Part shown: positions 31,681-40,450 of the stretch, one piece after another
How positions within the stretch are numbered: position 1 is the first letter of the stretch
Layout of the letters: the number at the start of each line of letters is the position of its first letter
Source: DASSKP01 sp035695045
Lineage (GTDB): Bacteria > Actinomycetota > Actinomycetes > JAFAQI01
Direction: 5' to 3'
NCBI GenBank assembly: GCA_035695045.1
Contig: DASSEX010000027.1
Coordinates: 7,304 to 71,303, forward strand
Length of the DNA: 64,000 bases
Made by a program: the position numbers and the translations under genes
The notes under the pieces: generated by a model
Databases searched by the model: none
Told to the model about the DNA's origin: nothing
Seen by the model: only the letters and a program-made list of their open reading frames with translations

Positions 31681-33750
31681 GTGGCTGCGCCGGAGTGGTT
31701 GGTCAGAGCACTCGCTTTCGACCGTGCCCGCCTGCGGCCGGCAGCCGGTGCGCGCGCGGGCCTGGGCGTCCTCGTGCCACTCGTCGTCGGTGTGGTGGCC
31801 GGCCATCCCGCGGCCGGTGCGCAGGCGGCGGCGGGTGCACTGCCGGTCGGCGTCGCCGCCATGACCGGGACCTTCGGGCCGCCGACGGCGTTGCTGATCG
31901 GGACCACGGCCGGTATGGCCGTGAGCACGTTCGTCGGTTCGCTGGTCGCCGGGCACGCGGTGCCGATGGTCGCGTTGCTGACGTTGTGGGGCTTCGCCGC
32001 GGGTCTCATGGTGGCGCTGGGCAGACCGGCATCGATCGTCGGAGTCCAGGCCGTCGTGGCGTTCGTCGTGTTCGGTCGTTATCCCGGCGGGGTCGCCCAG
32101 TCGGCGGCGCATGCCGGCTGGGTCGTGGCCGGCGGTTCTCTGCAGCTGCTCTTCGCGCACCTCCTTCGACCGGCCCGGGTGTTCGATCGTGAACGGCAGG
32201 CGATCGCGTCTGCGCATGACGCATTGGCGGGGCTGGCGCGTGGAGTGCTCGACGGTGCGTCCGGAGCGGCGGCGGGCGATGCCATCGCAGAAGCCGCAAC
32301 ACTCGTGGCGCGGCGGTCCGCGGACGAGACGGACGGCGTCGATGCGTTGCGCGGTCTGGTCGACGAGTCCCGCCGGATCCGGCTCGAGATCCAGTCGCTT
32401 TCCGTCGTCCCCGTCAGTTCCGAGCTGCGGGCCGCGGTCGACGCCGCGGCGGACTGGCTGCAGATGCTTGCCGAGGCGGTCCGCAGGGGGGACGCGCCGG
32501 GTGAGGAGCCGACGACGCTGTCGGTCGTCGTCGACGAGCTTCGGAGACACCGCGCCACGACCAACGAGCGCTTCGCGGCGGCGAGGGTCTCTGCCCTCCT
32601 CGGCCAGCTCAGAGCGTCGCATCGTCTCGCTGCTCTGCTCGCGGGCGTACGCCGACTGCCGCTTCCCAGCGTTGCGGGCTTGCGGTCGAGCATCGATCTG
32701 ACATCGCGTGCGGGTGGCATGCTGCGCCGGCTTCGGGTCGCGGCCGAGCCGGGATCACCTGAGCTCAGGCACGCGGTTCGGCTCGCGGCGCTCCTTGCCG
32801 TTGCCGAGGTCGTCGCGCGACTGCTGCCGTGGCAGCACACCTGGTGGGTGACCCTGACGACCGTCGTCGTGCTGAAGCCGGACTACGCGGCGACGGCGCA
32901 ACGAGGCGTCGGCCGGGTCGCCGGCACTGCCGCGGGAGTGCTCGTGGGCGGCCTCGTCGTCGGCGGTCTGCATCCGCACGACCTCGTGCTCGCCGCTCTC
33001 GTCGGCGGGTTCGCCGCTGCCTCGTACGCCGTCTTCACTGCCTCGTTCGCCGTCTACACGTTCTTTCTGACCGGTGTCGTCGTCCTCCTGGTCTCGACGT
33101 TCGACCCCCGGCCACTGGCTGCCGTCGTCGACCGCGGGCTCGACACGCTGGTCGGCGGTGCGCTCGCACTCGCCGGCTACGCCTTGTGGCCCACTCGCGA
33201 GGCGGCCACGCTCCGGGCGACGACCCGCGCGCTGCTCGATGCGCTGGCGACGTACGCCGACACCGTGCTCTCTGCCTACATCGACGCGGAGAGCGTCAGC
33301 GTCGACGCGCTCACGACGGCGGGACGCGCGGTACGCCGCGCCCGCGCCGACGCGCAGGCGTCGCTCGACCGTGCAGCGGCCGAACCGCCACGGCTGCGCG
33401 GTGACACCGAGACGGCGGCGAGTGTTCTTGCCGCGGCCCGTCGCATCGTCGTCACGCTGCACTCGCTCCGGGCGACGGTGCAGGACTCGGCCGAGCCGGT
33501 CGCCGTGCCGGAGCTGGCGTCGATGAAGCGCGACATCGTGAGCGCCCTGCGGTCCGCAGCGGAGGAGGACGTACCGGCGGGCGACCTCCGCGAGGCCCAG
33601 CAGCGCCTGCAGGACGCCGTCGACCCGGCTGACGCAATGAGCTGGCACGGCCGCCGGCTCGCGCTCGCGGTGGCGCACCTCGACCCGTTGGTGGACGGCA
33701 TCCACACCATCCAGGACATGACGGCCGCCGTCGCCGCACCCGTAGGCTGA
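31681..33750 (+). CDS. FUSC-family membrane protein
   Basis: A 689-residue protein of the fusaric-acid-resistance/aromatic-acid-exporter-like family. Two blocks of hydrophobic segments (about residues 20-160 and 355-520) are separated and followed by long, charged, mainly helical cytoplasmic regions. The second block begins with HAVRLAALLAVAEVVARLLPWQHTWWVTLTTVVVLKPDYAATAQRGVGRVAGT, where the WVTLTTVVVLKP and RGVGRVAGT strings are the FUSC hallmark. It probably exports small organic anions, but the substrate is unknown. GTG 31681 was chosen by the position of the first conserved segment; CAGGAT lies 6 nt upstream as a weak -10. Confidence 0.85.
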   Translation: MAAPEWLVRALAFDRARLRPAAGARAGLGVLVPLVVGVVAGHPAAGAQAAAGALPVGVAAMTGTFGPPTALLIGTTAGMAVSTFVGSLVAGHAVPMVALLTLWGFAAGLMVALGRPASIVGVQAVVAFVVFGRYPGGVAQSAAHAGWVVAGGSLQLLFAHLLRPARVFDRERQAIASAHDALAGLARGVLDGASGAAAGDAIAEAATLVARRSADETDGVDALRGLVDESRRIRLEIQSLSVVPVSSELRAAVDAAADWLQMLAEAVRRGDAPGEEPTTLSVVVDELRRHRATTNERFAAARVSALLGQLRASHRLAALLAGVRRLPLPSVAGLRSSIDLTSRAGGMLRRLRVAAEPGSPELRHAVRLAALLAVAEVVARLLPWQHTWWVTLTTVVVLKPDYAATAQRGVGRVAGTAAGVLVGGLVVGGLHPHDLVLAALVGGFAAASYAVFTASFAVYTFFLTGVVVLLVSTFDPRPLAAVVDRGLDTLVGGALALAGYALWPTREAATLRATTRALLDALATYADTVLSAYIDAESVSVDALTTAGRAVRRARADAQASLDRAAAEPPRLRGDTETAASVLAAARRIVVTLHSLRATVQDSAEPVAVPELASMKRDIVSALRSAAEEDVPAGDLREAQQRLQDAVDPADAMSWHGRRLALAVAHLDPLVDGIHTIQDMTAAVAAPVG

Positions 33751-33757
33751 CAGCGAC

Positions 33758-35281
33758 ATGTTCGAGACCCTTTCCGATCGCCTCGAGTCCGTCTTCAAGT
33801 CGCTCCGCGGCAAGGGCCGGCTGAGCGACGCCGACATCGACGCGACAGCACGTGAGATCCGCATCGCGCTGCTCGAGGCGGATGTCGCGCTCCCGGTCGT
33901 TCGCGAGTTCATCGCCGCGGTGAAGCAGCGAGCGCAGGGCGCCGAGGTCTCGCAGGCCCTCAACCCGGCGCAGCAGGTCATCAAGATCGTCAACGAGGAG
34001 CTCATCGAGATCCTCGGGGGCAGCGCCCGGCCGTTGCACCTCGCGAAGACTCCGCCGTCCGTGGTGATGCTGGCGGGCCTTCAGGGCACCGGTAAGACGA
34101 CGCTGGCGGGCAAGCTCGGCCGCTGGCTGAAGGAGCAGCGGCACGCACCGCTGCTCGTCGCCGCCGACCTGCAACGTCCGAACGCCGTCCAGCAGCTCCA
34201 GGTCGTCGGCCAGCGGGCCGGTGTCGACGTGTGGGCGCCGTACGACGGCAACGGCGTCGGCGACCCGGTCGAAGCGGCCCGCAGCGGCATCGAGCATGCG
34301 CGGCGGATGGGCCACGACATCGTCGTGGTCGACACCGCCGGTCGCCTCGGCATCGACGCCGAGATGATGGCGCAGGCAGCGGCCATCCGCGATGCGGTCA
34401 CTCCCGACGAGACGCTCTTCGTCGTCGACGCGATGATCGGTCAGGACGCCGTCACGACAGCCGAGGCGTTCCGCGACGGCGTGGGCTTCAGTGGCGTCGT
34501 ACTCACCAAGCTCGACGGTGACGCGCGCGGCGGTGCGGCGCTGTCGGTGGCGAAGCTCACCGGCCGCCCGATCATGTTCGCCTCCACGGGGGAGAAGCTC
34601 GAGGACTTCGACGTCTTCCATCCGGAGCGGATGGCGTCGCGCATCCTCGGCATGGGCGACATGCTCACCCTGATCGAGCAGGCCGAGAAGACGTTCGAGG
34701 CCGACGAGGCCGCACGGATGGCCGAGCGCATGCTCGGCCCCGGGGACCTCACGCTCGAGGACTTTCTGCAGCAGATGCAGATGATCCGGCGGATGGGCCC
34801 GATCGGAAACCTGCTCGGAATGCTTCCCGGCATGGGGCAGATGCGCGAGCAGCTCGACCAGATCGACGACAAGGATCTGGATCGGGTCGCGGCGATCATC
34901 CATTCGATGACCCCGGCCGAGCGCCAGGATCCGAAGATCCTCAACGGCTCGCGGCGACTGCGCATCGCGCGCGGCTCCGGCGTCACGGTCACCGAGGTCA
35001 ACAACCTCGTGGACCGCTTCTTCGAGGCCCGCAAGATGATGAAGCAGATGGCGGGGTCCCTGCCCGGCATGCGGCGCGCCACCCGCAAGGCGGGGAAGAA
35101 GGGCAAGAAGGGCAAGGGCGGCGGCAAGGGTCGGCCGGCTGTGCCGCGGCTGCCGGGTGGCCTGCCCGGCGGCCTGCCTGCGGGCTTCGATCCTGCCTCG
35201 CTCAAGCTGCCCCCCGGCATGAAGCTGCCGCCCGGCCTCAACCCGGATCTGTCCAACCTGAAGCTCCCGCCGGAGCAGTGA
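33758..35281 (+). CDS. ffh: Signal recognition particle protein Ffh (SRP54)
   Basis: A 507-residue GTPase that binds signal peptides with 4.5S RNA and partners FtsY. N domain (1-90), G domain with GLQGTGKT (107-114), DTAGRLGIDAEMM and TKLDGDARGGAAL, then a methionine-rich M domain (about 325-440, with DFLQQMQMIRRMGPIGNLLGMLPGM and the RNA-binding GSRRLRIARGSG). The C-terminal tail is Lys/Gly-rich and then a Pro/Gly/Leu repeat. TAGGCT at 33743-33748 lies 9 nt before the ATG, with no Shine-Dalgarno, suggesting a leaderless mRNA. Confidence 0.97.
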   Translation: MFETLSDRLESVFKSLRGKGRLSDADIDATAREIRIALLEADVALPVVREFIAAVKQRAQGAEVSQALNPAQQVIKIVNEELIEILGGSARPLHLAKTPPSVVMLAGLQGTGKTTLAGKLGRWLKEQRHAPLLVAADLQRPNAVQQLQVVGQRAGVDVWAPYDGNGVGDPVEAARSGIEHARRMGHDIVVVDTAGRLGIDAEMMAQAAAIRDAVTPDETLFVVDAMIGQDAVTTAEAFRDGVGFSGVVLTKLDGDARGGAALSVAKLTGRPIMFASTGEKLEDFDVFHPERMASRILGMGDMLTLIEQAEKTFEADEAARMAERMLGPGDLTLEDFLQQMQMIRRMGPIGNLLGMLPGMGQMREQLDQIDDKDLDRVAAIIHSMTPAERQDPKILNGSRRLRIARGSGVTVTEVNNLVDRFFEARKMMKQMAGSLPGMRRATRKAGKKGKKGKGGGKGRPAVPRLPGGLPGGLPAGFDPASLKLPPGMKLPPGLNPDLSNLKLPPEQ

Positions 35282-35377
35282 CGCGCCCCGAACGTCGAAG
35301 GGCAGTTTCGGACAGGTCGAGCGAACGGTGTCCGAGTTCGGCTTCAAAGTTCGGGGGCGGATGCCGATCTTCTGGGC

Positions 35378-35767
35378 ATGGACCGTTGCTCGTCGTGTGG
35401 AGCCACGCTCACCGCAGGTGCGGTGTGGTGTGGTCAGTGCTTCGCCGCGGTCGGATCCGCGGCGCCGGCGACGGCGACCACCTTTGCCTCCGGCCAGCCG
35501 CCGGCCGGCACCTGGGCGGGGCCGTCCGGCGCCGCGCCGCGCCCGGAGCGCGTCATGCGCACGACCCGCTGGGCGAAGACGGACACGACCTTCGGCCCGG
35601 TCGGGCGCGTGGTCTCGACGGTCGGGCTGGTCGTCCCGTTCGGCGTGATGATCGTCGGCGGGATCACCGACCCCTTCGTGTGGGGTGGCGCCGCCGTCTG
35701 GGGCCTCGTGATCATGCCGTGGGGGCTGCGCGACGTCTGGAAGGCCGGCAAGGTCGCGTCCGCCTAG
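35378..35767 (+). CDS. Small membrane protein with N-terminal zinc ribbon
   Basis: A 129-residue protein of unknown function. It opens with CSSCGATLTAGAVWCGQC, a four-cysteine zinc-ribbon pattern, continues through a low-complexity Ala/Pro/Thr linker, and ends with two hydrophobic segments (VSTVGLVVPFGVMIVGG and FVWGGAAVWGLVIMPWGLRDVW). This zinc-ribbon plus two-helix layout is common in uncharacterised actinobacterial membrane proteins. It stands alone between ffh and rpsP. Confidence 0.75.
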   Translation: MDRCSSCGATLTAGAVWCGQCFAAVGSAAPATATTFASGQPPAGTWAGPSGAAPRPERVMRTTRWAKTDTTFGPVGRVVSTVGLVVPFGVMIVGGITDPFVWGGAAVWGLVIMPWGLRDVWKAGKVASA

Positions 35768-35928
35768 TTCTCTGGCAGAATGGCCGGGAGCACTCGGCGT
35801 ACGACGGGCCCTCTTCCCGGCGCAGGCCGTGTCCATCGGGCACCCGGCTCCGCAACCCCACGCGGCTGGACGGGCCGCCCAACACTGTGTAGCTCAGACA
35901 TCTGGGCAGACCTGGAGAACGCACCCTC

Positions 35929-36534
35929 GTGGCCACAAAGATTCGTCTCATGCGCCTGGGCAAGATCCGCGCGCCGTACTACCGCATCGTCGTCGCCGAC
36001 TCACGCACCAAGCGCGACGGCCGGGTGATCGAGACCATCGGCAAGTACCACCCGAAGGAAGACCCGTCGCTGATCGAGGTCGACTCCGAGCGCGCGCAGT
36101 ACTGGCTCGGCGTCGGCGCGCAGCCGACCGAGCCCGTCGCGGCGATCCTCAAGGTCACCGGTGACTGGCAGAAGTTCAAGGGTGAGCCCGCGCCGAGCGA
36201 AGGCGTGAAGACGGCCGCGCCGCGCCCCGACCGCAAGGCGATCTTCGAGGCCGCGGCCAAGGAGAGCCTCGCCGAGGCCGAGGCCAAGCCGGCCAAGAAG
36301 GCGGCGGCCAAGAAGACGACGGCGAAGTCCGAGCCGGACGCCGGTGACTCCGCTTCGGAGACCGCGGCCGCAGACGCGGGCACGGAGGCTCCGGCCACCG
36401 AAGCCACCGCCGAGGCTCCGGCAGCGGACGCTGTGGCGGAGGAGGCGCCGGCCACCGAAGCTCCCGCCGCGGACGCTGCAGCGGCTGACACGCCGGCCGC
36501 CGAGTCCGCCGGCGACGACTCCTCCGCGGGCTGA
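35929..36534 (+). CDS. rpsP: 30S ribosomal protein S16 with long acidic/alanine tail
   Basis: Residues 1-85 are a normal S16 (MATKIRLMRLGKIRAPYYRIVVADSRTKRDG). Residues about 86-201 are an Ala/Glu/Lys/Pro-rich, presumably disordered extension (AKPAKKAAAKKTTAKSEP then repeated EAPATE and EAPAAD units). Actinobacterial S16 proteins often have tails, but this one is longer than the folded domain. GTG 35929 starts the operon rpsP-khpA-rimM-trmD. The 161-bp upstream gap contains CAGAAT at 35776-35781 as a possible -10, with no convincing -35. Confidence 0.96.
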   Translation: MATKIRLMRLGKIRAPYYRIVVADSRTKRDGRVIETIGKYHPKEDPSLIEVDSERAQYWLGVGAQPTEPVAAILKVTGDWQKFKGEPAPSEGVKTAAPRPDRKAIFEAAAKESLAEAEAKPAKKAAAKKTTAKSEPDAGDSASETAAADAGTEAPATEATAEAPAADAVAEEAPATEAPAADAAAADTPAAESAGDDSSAG

Positions 36535-36773
36535 TGCTCGAGGAGGCGCTCGAGCACCTGGTGCGGGGCATCGTCGAGCACCCCGACGAGGTGCAGGTCG
36601 ACCTGCGCAACCTTCGCCGCGGCCGGGTGCTCGAGGTCCGTGTGCATCCGGACGACCTCGGGAAGGTCATCGGGCGTGGCGGTCGCACCGCTCGCGCGTT
36701 GCGCACGGTCATGACCGCGCTCGGTGGGCGGGGCATTCGCGTCGACCTGGTCGACGTCGACGAGGTTCGCTGA
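36534..36773 (+). CDS. khpA: KH-domain RNA-binding protein KhpA
   Basis: A 79-residue single KH-domain protein. VIGRGGRTARALRTVMTA carries the GxxG RNA-binding loop. It is the standard companion of rpsP and rimM and in other bacteria acts with KhpB/Jag in RNA-based control of cell growth. The ATG overlaps the rpsP stop by one base. Confidence 0.95.
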   Translation: MLEEALEHLVRGIVEHPDEVQVDLRNLRRGRVLEVRVHPDDLGKVIGRGGRTARALRTVMTALGGRGIRVDLVDVDEVR

Positions 36774-36782
36774 GACCGCTCG

Positions 36783-37289
36783 GTGCAGCTGGTCGTCGGA
36801 CGGATCGCCCGTGCTCACGGCATCGGCGGGGAGGTGGCGGTCGAAGTGCGCACCGACTCACCCGACCTGCGGTTCGCTCCCGGCGCGGTGCTCGCGACCG
36901 ACCCGAGCGAGAACGGCCCGCTCACGGTCGAGCGCGCTCGCTGGCACTCGGGGCGGCTGCTGGTGTCGTTCGCGGAAGTCGCCGACCGCACCAGCGCCGA
37001 GGCGCTCCGCAACACCTTCCTCGTGGCTGACTCGGCCACGAGCCCGGCCGTCGACGAGGACGAGTACTGGGACCACGAGCTCATCGACCTCGCGGTGATC
37101 ACGGTCGACGGGGAGGATCTCGGCTCGATCACCGACGTGGTCCACCCGCCCGGCGGTGACCTGCTCGTCGTACGACGTCCAGACGGCGCCGAGCTCCTCG
37201 TCCCGTTCGTCCGCGCGATCGTGCCGACGGTCGACATCGCCCAGCGGCGAGTGGTCGTCGACCCGCCGGAAGGCTTGCTGGACCTGTAG
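36783..37289 (+). CDS. rimM: 16S rRNA processing/30S maturation factor RimM
   Basis: A 168-residue assembly factor that binds S19 during 30S head maturation. The N-terminal RimM barrel starts VVGRIARAHGIGGEVAVEVRTDSP, and a C-terminal PRC barrel contains YWDHELIDLAV and LLVPFVRAIVPTVD. GTG start at 36783, 9 nt after khpA. Stop overlaps the trmD start by one base (TAGTG). Confidence 0.95.
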   Translation: MQLVVGRIARAHGIGGEVAVEVRTDSPDLRFAPGAVLATDPSENGPLTVERARWHSGRLLVSFAEVADRTSAEALRNTFLVADSATSPAVDEDEYWDHELIDLAVITVDGEDLGSITDVVHPPGGDLLVVRRPDGAELLVPFVRAIVPTVDIAQRRVVVDPPEGLLDL

Positions 37290-38029
37290 TGGCTGACTCA
37301 GCCGAGCCCGACGCTGCCGCCAAGCGGCTGCGGATCGACATCGTCACGATCTTCCCTGAGTACTTCGCCGCGCTCGACGTGTCCCTCCTCGGCAAGGCAC
37401 GTGTGCACGGGCTGCTCGACGTCTCCGTGCACGACCTCAGGCAGTGGACCGACGACGTGCATCGCACCGTCGACGACGCGCCGTTCGGTGGCGGACCCGG
37501 CATGGTGATGCGCCCCGAGCCCTGGGGTCGTGCGCTGGACAGCGTGGTGCCGCAGCCCGCCGAAGGGACGAGGCTCATCGTGCCGACTCCGTCCGGTCGG
37601 TTGTTCACGCAGCGTGACGCGCGGGCGTGGTCGGGTGACGAGCACCTGGTCATCGCCTGCGGGCGCTACGAAGGCATCGACGCGCGGGTGGCCGAGGACG
37701 CGCGGCGTCGAATGACCGTCGACGAGGTGTCCCTCGGCGACTACGTGCTCGCCGGCGGAGAGGTGGCGGCTCTCGTGATCGTCGAGGCCGTGGCCCGGCT
37801 GCTCCCCGGGTTCATGGGCAATGCGACCTCCGTCGTCGAGGAGTCCTTCGCGGAGCGTCCCGACGGTGCCCGGCTGCTGGAAGCACCGGCGTACACCCGT
37901 CCGGCCAGCTGGCGCGGGCTCGAAGTGCCGCCCGTGCTCATATCCGGTGATCATGGCGCGATCGCGCGCTGGCGGGCGGAGGAGTCCCGGCGGCGCACCG
38001 CCGAGCAGCGGCCGGACCTTCTGGGCTGA
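37289..38029 (+). CDS. trmD: tRNA (guanosine(37)-N1)-methyltransferase
   Basis: A 246-residue SPOUT-class trefoil-knot methyltransferase forming m1G37, which prevents frameshifts. Signatures: RIDIVTIFPEYF near the N-terminus, DAPFGGGPGMVM, IACGRYEGIDARV, and the knot SLGDYVLAGGEVAALV. The C-terminal PAYTRPASWRGLEVPPVLISGDH is also conserved. Translation is coupled to rimM. A T6 stretch lies just after the stop, without a convincing stem. Confidence 0.97.
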   Translation: MADSAEPDAAAKRLRIDIVTIFPEYFAALDVSLLGKARVHGLLDVSVHDLRQWTDDVHRTVDDAPFGGGPGMVMRPEPWGRALDSVVPQPAEGTRLIVPTPSGRLFTQRDARAWSGDEHLVIACGRYEGIDARVAEDARRRMTVDEVSLGDYVLAGGEVAALVIVEAVARLLPGFMGNATSVVEESFAERPDGARLLEAPAYTRPASWRGLEVPPVLISGDHGAIARWRAEESRRRTAEQRPDLLG

Positions 38030-38132
38030 GCCGGGCTTTTTTCCTCCGGCGGTGCTGCTGTGGCACAGTAGAGAGCCGCTGCCCACGCACATCGACCGCG
38101 CCTGCGCGCGCTCAGGAGCAAGGACCGTCACG

Positions 38133-38492
38133 ATGCAGACCCTCGACTCGATCGACGCCGCCTCTCTGCGGAGCGACGTGCCGGATTTCCGTCCGGGTGA
38201 CACCGTCAAGGTCCACGTGCGGGTTCGCGAGGGCAACCGTGAGCGCATCCAGGTCTTCCAGGGCGTCGTCATCCGGCGACAGGGCGGTGGCGTCCGCGAG
38301 ACCTTCACCGTGCGCAAGGTCAGCTTCGGCGTCGGCGTGGAGCGGACGTTCCCCGTCCACTCGCCGATCGTCGACCACGTCGAGCTCGTGACCCGCGGTG
38401 ACGTCCGGCGCGCCAAGCTCTACTACCTCCGCGAGCTCCGCGGCAAGAAGGCGAAGATCAAGGAGAAGCGCGACGCCACACCGGCGCGCTGA
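38133..38492 (+). CDS. rplS: 50S ribosomal protein L19
   Basis: A 119-residue large-subunit protein at the subunit interface. DFRPGDTVKVHVRVREGNRERIQVFQGVVIRR and FGVGVERTFPVHSP are typical. ATG 38133 is preceded by AAGGA. The open frame extends upstream but without similarity. Followed after 21 nt by lepB, a very common order. Confidence 0.97.
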   Translation: MQTLDSIDAASLRSDVPDFRPGDTVKVHVRVREGNRERIQVFQGVVIRRQGGGVRETFTVRKVSFGVGVERTFPVHSPIVDHVELVTRGDVRRAKLYYLRELRGKKAKIKEKRDATPAR

Positions 38493-38513
38493 CCCGAGGG
38501 CTCCTCGCCTCCC

Positions 38514-39371
38514 GTGACCACACCCGACGACGCCAGCCCCGCGCCGGCTTCTGCCGAGGGCTCGCCGCTGGCGACTCAGCCCGAGGAGCAGCGGGGTCGG
38601 CACGCTGACGCGCGCCCCCGCAAGCGATCGTCGTTCTGGCGTGAGCTGCCCTTCCTCGTGCTCATCGCCCTGGTCCTGGCGCTGCTCATCAAGACGTTCC
38701 TCGTGCAGGCGTTCTTCATCCCGTCCGGCTCGATGGAGGACACCCTTCGCGTCGGCGACCGGGTCCTCGTCAACAAGCTCGTCTATCGCATCCGCGACAT
38801 CCACCGCGGCGAGATCGTCGTCTTCAAGGGTCCGCCGTCGTGGCAGGAGAACCCCGAGTTCACCTACCACCCGCCGAGCAACCCGGTCGCCAAGTTCCTG
38901 CACGACATCGGCTCCGCACTCGGTGTCGCCGCGCCCAGCAGCAAGGACTTCATCAAGCGGGTCATCGGCGTCGGCGGCGACCACGTCGTGTGCTGCGACC
39001 CGCAGGGGCACATCACCGTCAACGGCGTCGCGCTCCACGAGCCCTACCTCTTCCCGGGCGTCAAGCCGTCGGAGCAGAACTTCGACGTCACCGTGCCGAA
39101 GGGCCGGCTGTGGGTCATGGGTGACCACCGCGACTCCTCGGCGGACTCGCGCTCACACCTGTCGGACGGGCACGACGGCACGATCCCGACCAACGACGTC
39201 GTCGGCCGCGCGTTCGTGAAGGTCTGGCCGCCGAAGCACTGGGGCACGCTGCCGGTGCCGTCGACGTTCCACCAGAAGGGTCTCTCGGCCTTGGCCGCCA
39301 GCCCGCTTGCGCTCGGGTTCCTCGGTGCGCTTCCGCTGACGGCGCTGCGTCGCCGGTTGCGCAGACGCTGA
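38514..39371 (+). CDS. lepB: Signal peptidase I
   Basis: A 285-residue membrane serine protease that removes signal peptides. A Pro/Gln/Arg-rich cytoplasmic N-terminus is followed by one transmembrane segment (LPFLVLIALVLALLIKTFLV). The catalytic serine is S73 in PSGSMEDTL and the general base is K148 in FIKRVIGVGGD; MGDHRDSSADSR is the box E motif. A second hydrophobic segment at the C-terminus ends in an Arg-rich stretch, suggesting a second membrane anchor. GTG start at 38514. Confidence 0.96.
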   Translation: MTTPDDASPAPASAEGSPLATQPEEQRGRHADARPRKRSSFWRELPFLVLIALVLALLIKTFLVQAFFIPSGSMEDTLRVGDRVLVNKLVYRIRDIHRGEIVVFKGPPSWQENPEFTYHPPSNPVAKFLHDIGSALGVAAPSSKDFIKRVIGVGGDHVVCCDPQGHITVNGVALHEPYLFPGVKPSEQNFDVTVPKGRLWVMGDHRDSSADSRSHLSDGHDGTIPTNDVVGRAFVKVWPPKHWGTLPVPSTFHQKGLSALAASPLALGFLGALPLTALRRRLRRR

Positions 39372-39398
39372 CGCCGTCGCGTCGTACGCTGGCCGCTG

Positions 39399-40103
39399 AT
39401 GTCCCCGGCGCTCGAGTCACCACGTCCGTCGACGATCAGGCGGGACGCCGGTCTCTACGGTTACGAACGCGCACTGGCGCGACGTGGTCTCTGGCCGGTC
39501 GCCGGCGCGGACGAAGCCGGCCGCGGTGCTTGTGCCGGCCCGCTGGTGGTCGGTGCCGTGGTGCTGCCCGAGGGCAAGCGCGGCCAGGTTCCGGGCCTGG
39601 CGGACTCCAAGCTGCTCACGCCAGCGGCCCGCGAGCGCGTCTACCAGCAGGTGGTCCGCCGTGCGCTTGCCTGGACGGCCGTCGTGATCCCGGCCCAGGA
39701 GGTCGACCGGATCGGCTTGCACGTCTGCAACGTGATGGGCATGCGCCGGGCGCTGGCTCAGCTCAGCACTCAGCCGGCGTACGTCCTCACCGACGGCTTT
39801 CCGGTGCCGGGCACCGGTGTTCCGGGTCTCGCCGTCTGGAAGGGCGATCGCGTTGCTGCCTGCATCGCGGCGGCGTCCGTCGTCGCGAAGGTCACCCGCG
39901 ACCGCATCATGGTCGAGATGCACGAGCGGTGGCCCCACTACAACTTCGCCGAGCACAAGGGCTATGTCACTCCGGAGCACCAGGCTGCGCTGCGAGAGCA
40001 CGGTCCGTGTCCCGAGCACCGGTTTTCCTACGTCAATGTGCGCGGGGCCGTCGTACGACAGACTGAGTCCGACGACTGGGAGCAGGTTGCGGATGTCAGC
40101 TGA
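39399..40103 (+). CDS. rnhB: Ribonuclease HII
   Basis: A 234-residue nuclease that removes ribonucleotides from DNA. DEAGRG at residues 38-43 carries the catalytic D38 and E39; VLTDGF and ASVVAKVTRDRIM carry the other acidic residues. TACGCT at 39385-39390 sits 8 nt before the ATG with no Shine-Dalgarno, compatible with a leaderless mRNA. Overlaps the DUF2469 gene by 11 nt. Confidence 0.95.
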   Translation: MSPALESPRPSTIRRDAGLYGYERALARRGLWPVAGADEAGRGACAGPLVVGAVVLPEGKRGQVPGLADSKLLTPAARERVYQQVVRRALAWTAVVIPAQEVDRIGLHVCNVMGMRRALAQLSTQPAYVLTDGFPVPGTGVPGLAVWKGDRVAACIAAASVVAKVTRDRIMVEMHERWPHYNFAEHKGYVTPEHQAALREHGPCPEHRFSYVNVRGAVVRQTESDDWEQVADVS

Positions 40104-40419
40104 AGACCTCGAGAAGTACGAGACCGAGATGGAGCTCGAGCTCTATCGCGAGTATCGCGACGTCGTGCGGCTGTTCTCCTACGTCGTCGAGACCGAGCGT
40201 CGCTTCTACCTGACCAATGACGTGCAGGTGAACGAGCGCAGCGACGCCGGCGAGACCTACTTCGAGGTCGTCATGCAGGACGCGTGGGTGTGGGACATGT
40301 ATCGGCCCGCTCGCTTCGTCAAGAACGTCCGGGTGCTGACCTTCAAAGACGTCAACGTCGAGGAGCTGGCCAAGGCCGACCTCGAGATGCCCGGCGACAA
40401 ACCTGGTTTCAGCGGCTAA
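40093..40419 (+). CDS. DUF2469 family protein
   Basis: A 108-residue acidic protein of unknown function, conserved and nearly invariant in actinobacteria next to rnhB. It begins MSAEDLEKYETEMELELYREYRDVVRLFSYVVETERRFYL and is rich in aromatic residues (QDAWVWDMYRPARF). No catalytic motif is known to me. ATG 40093 lies inside the 3' end of rnhB, suggesting coupled translation. Confidence 0.92.
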   Translation: MSAEDLEKYETEMELELYREYRDVVRLFSYVVETERRFYLTNDVQVNERSDAGETYFEVVMQDAWVWDMYRPARFVKNVRVLTFKDVNVEELAKADLEMPGDKPGFSG

Positions 40420-40450
40420 CTCGGGCGGGTTCGCGGGTACGTCGGCAGAC

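Noticed and set aside
35885..35928. TGTAGCTCAG string resembling a tRNA D-arm
   Set aside because: No acceptor stem, anticodon arm or T-arm can be built around it; it is part of the rpsP leader.
36330..36530. Repeats in the rpsP tail as a CRISPR-like array
   Set aside because: Units are short, degenerate, in frame and code for Ala/Glu/Pro; there are no spacers of constant length.
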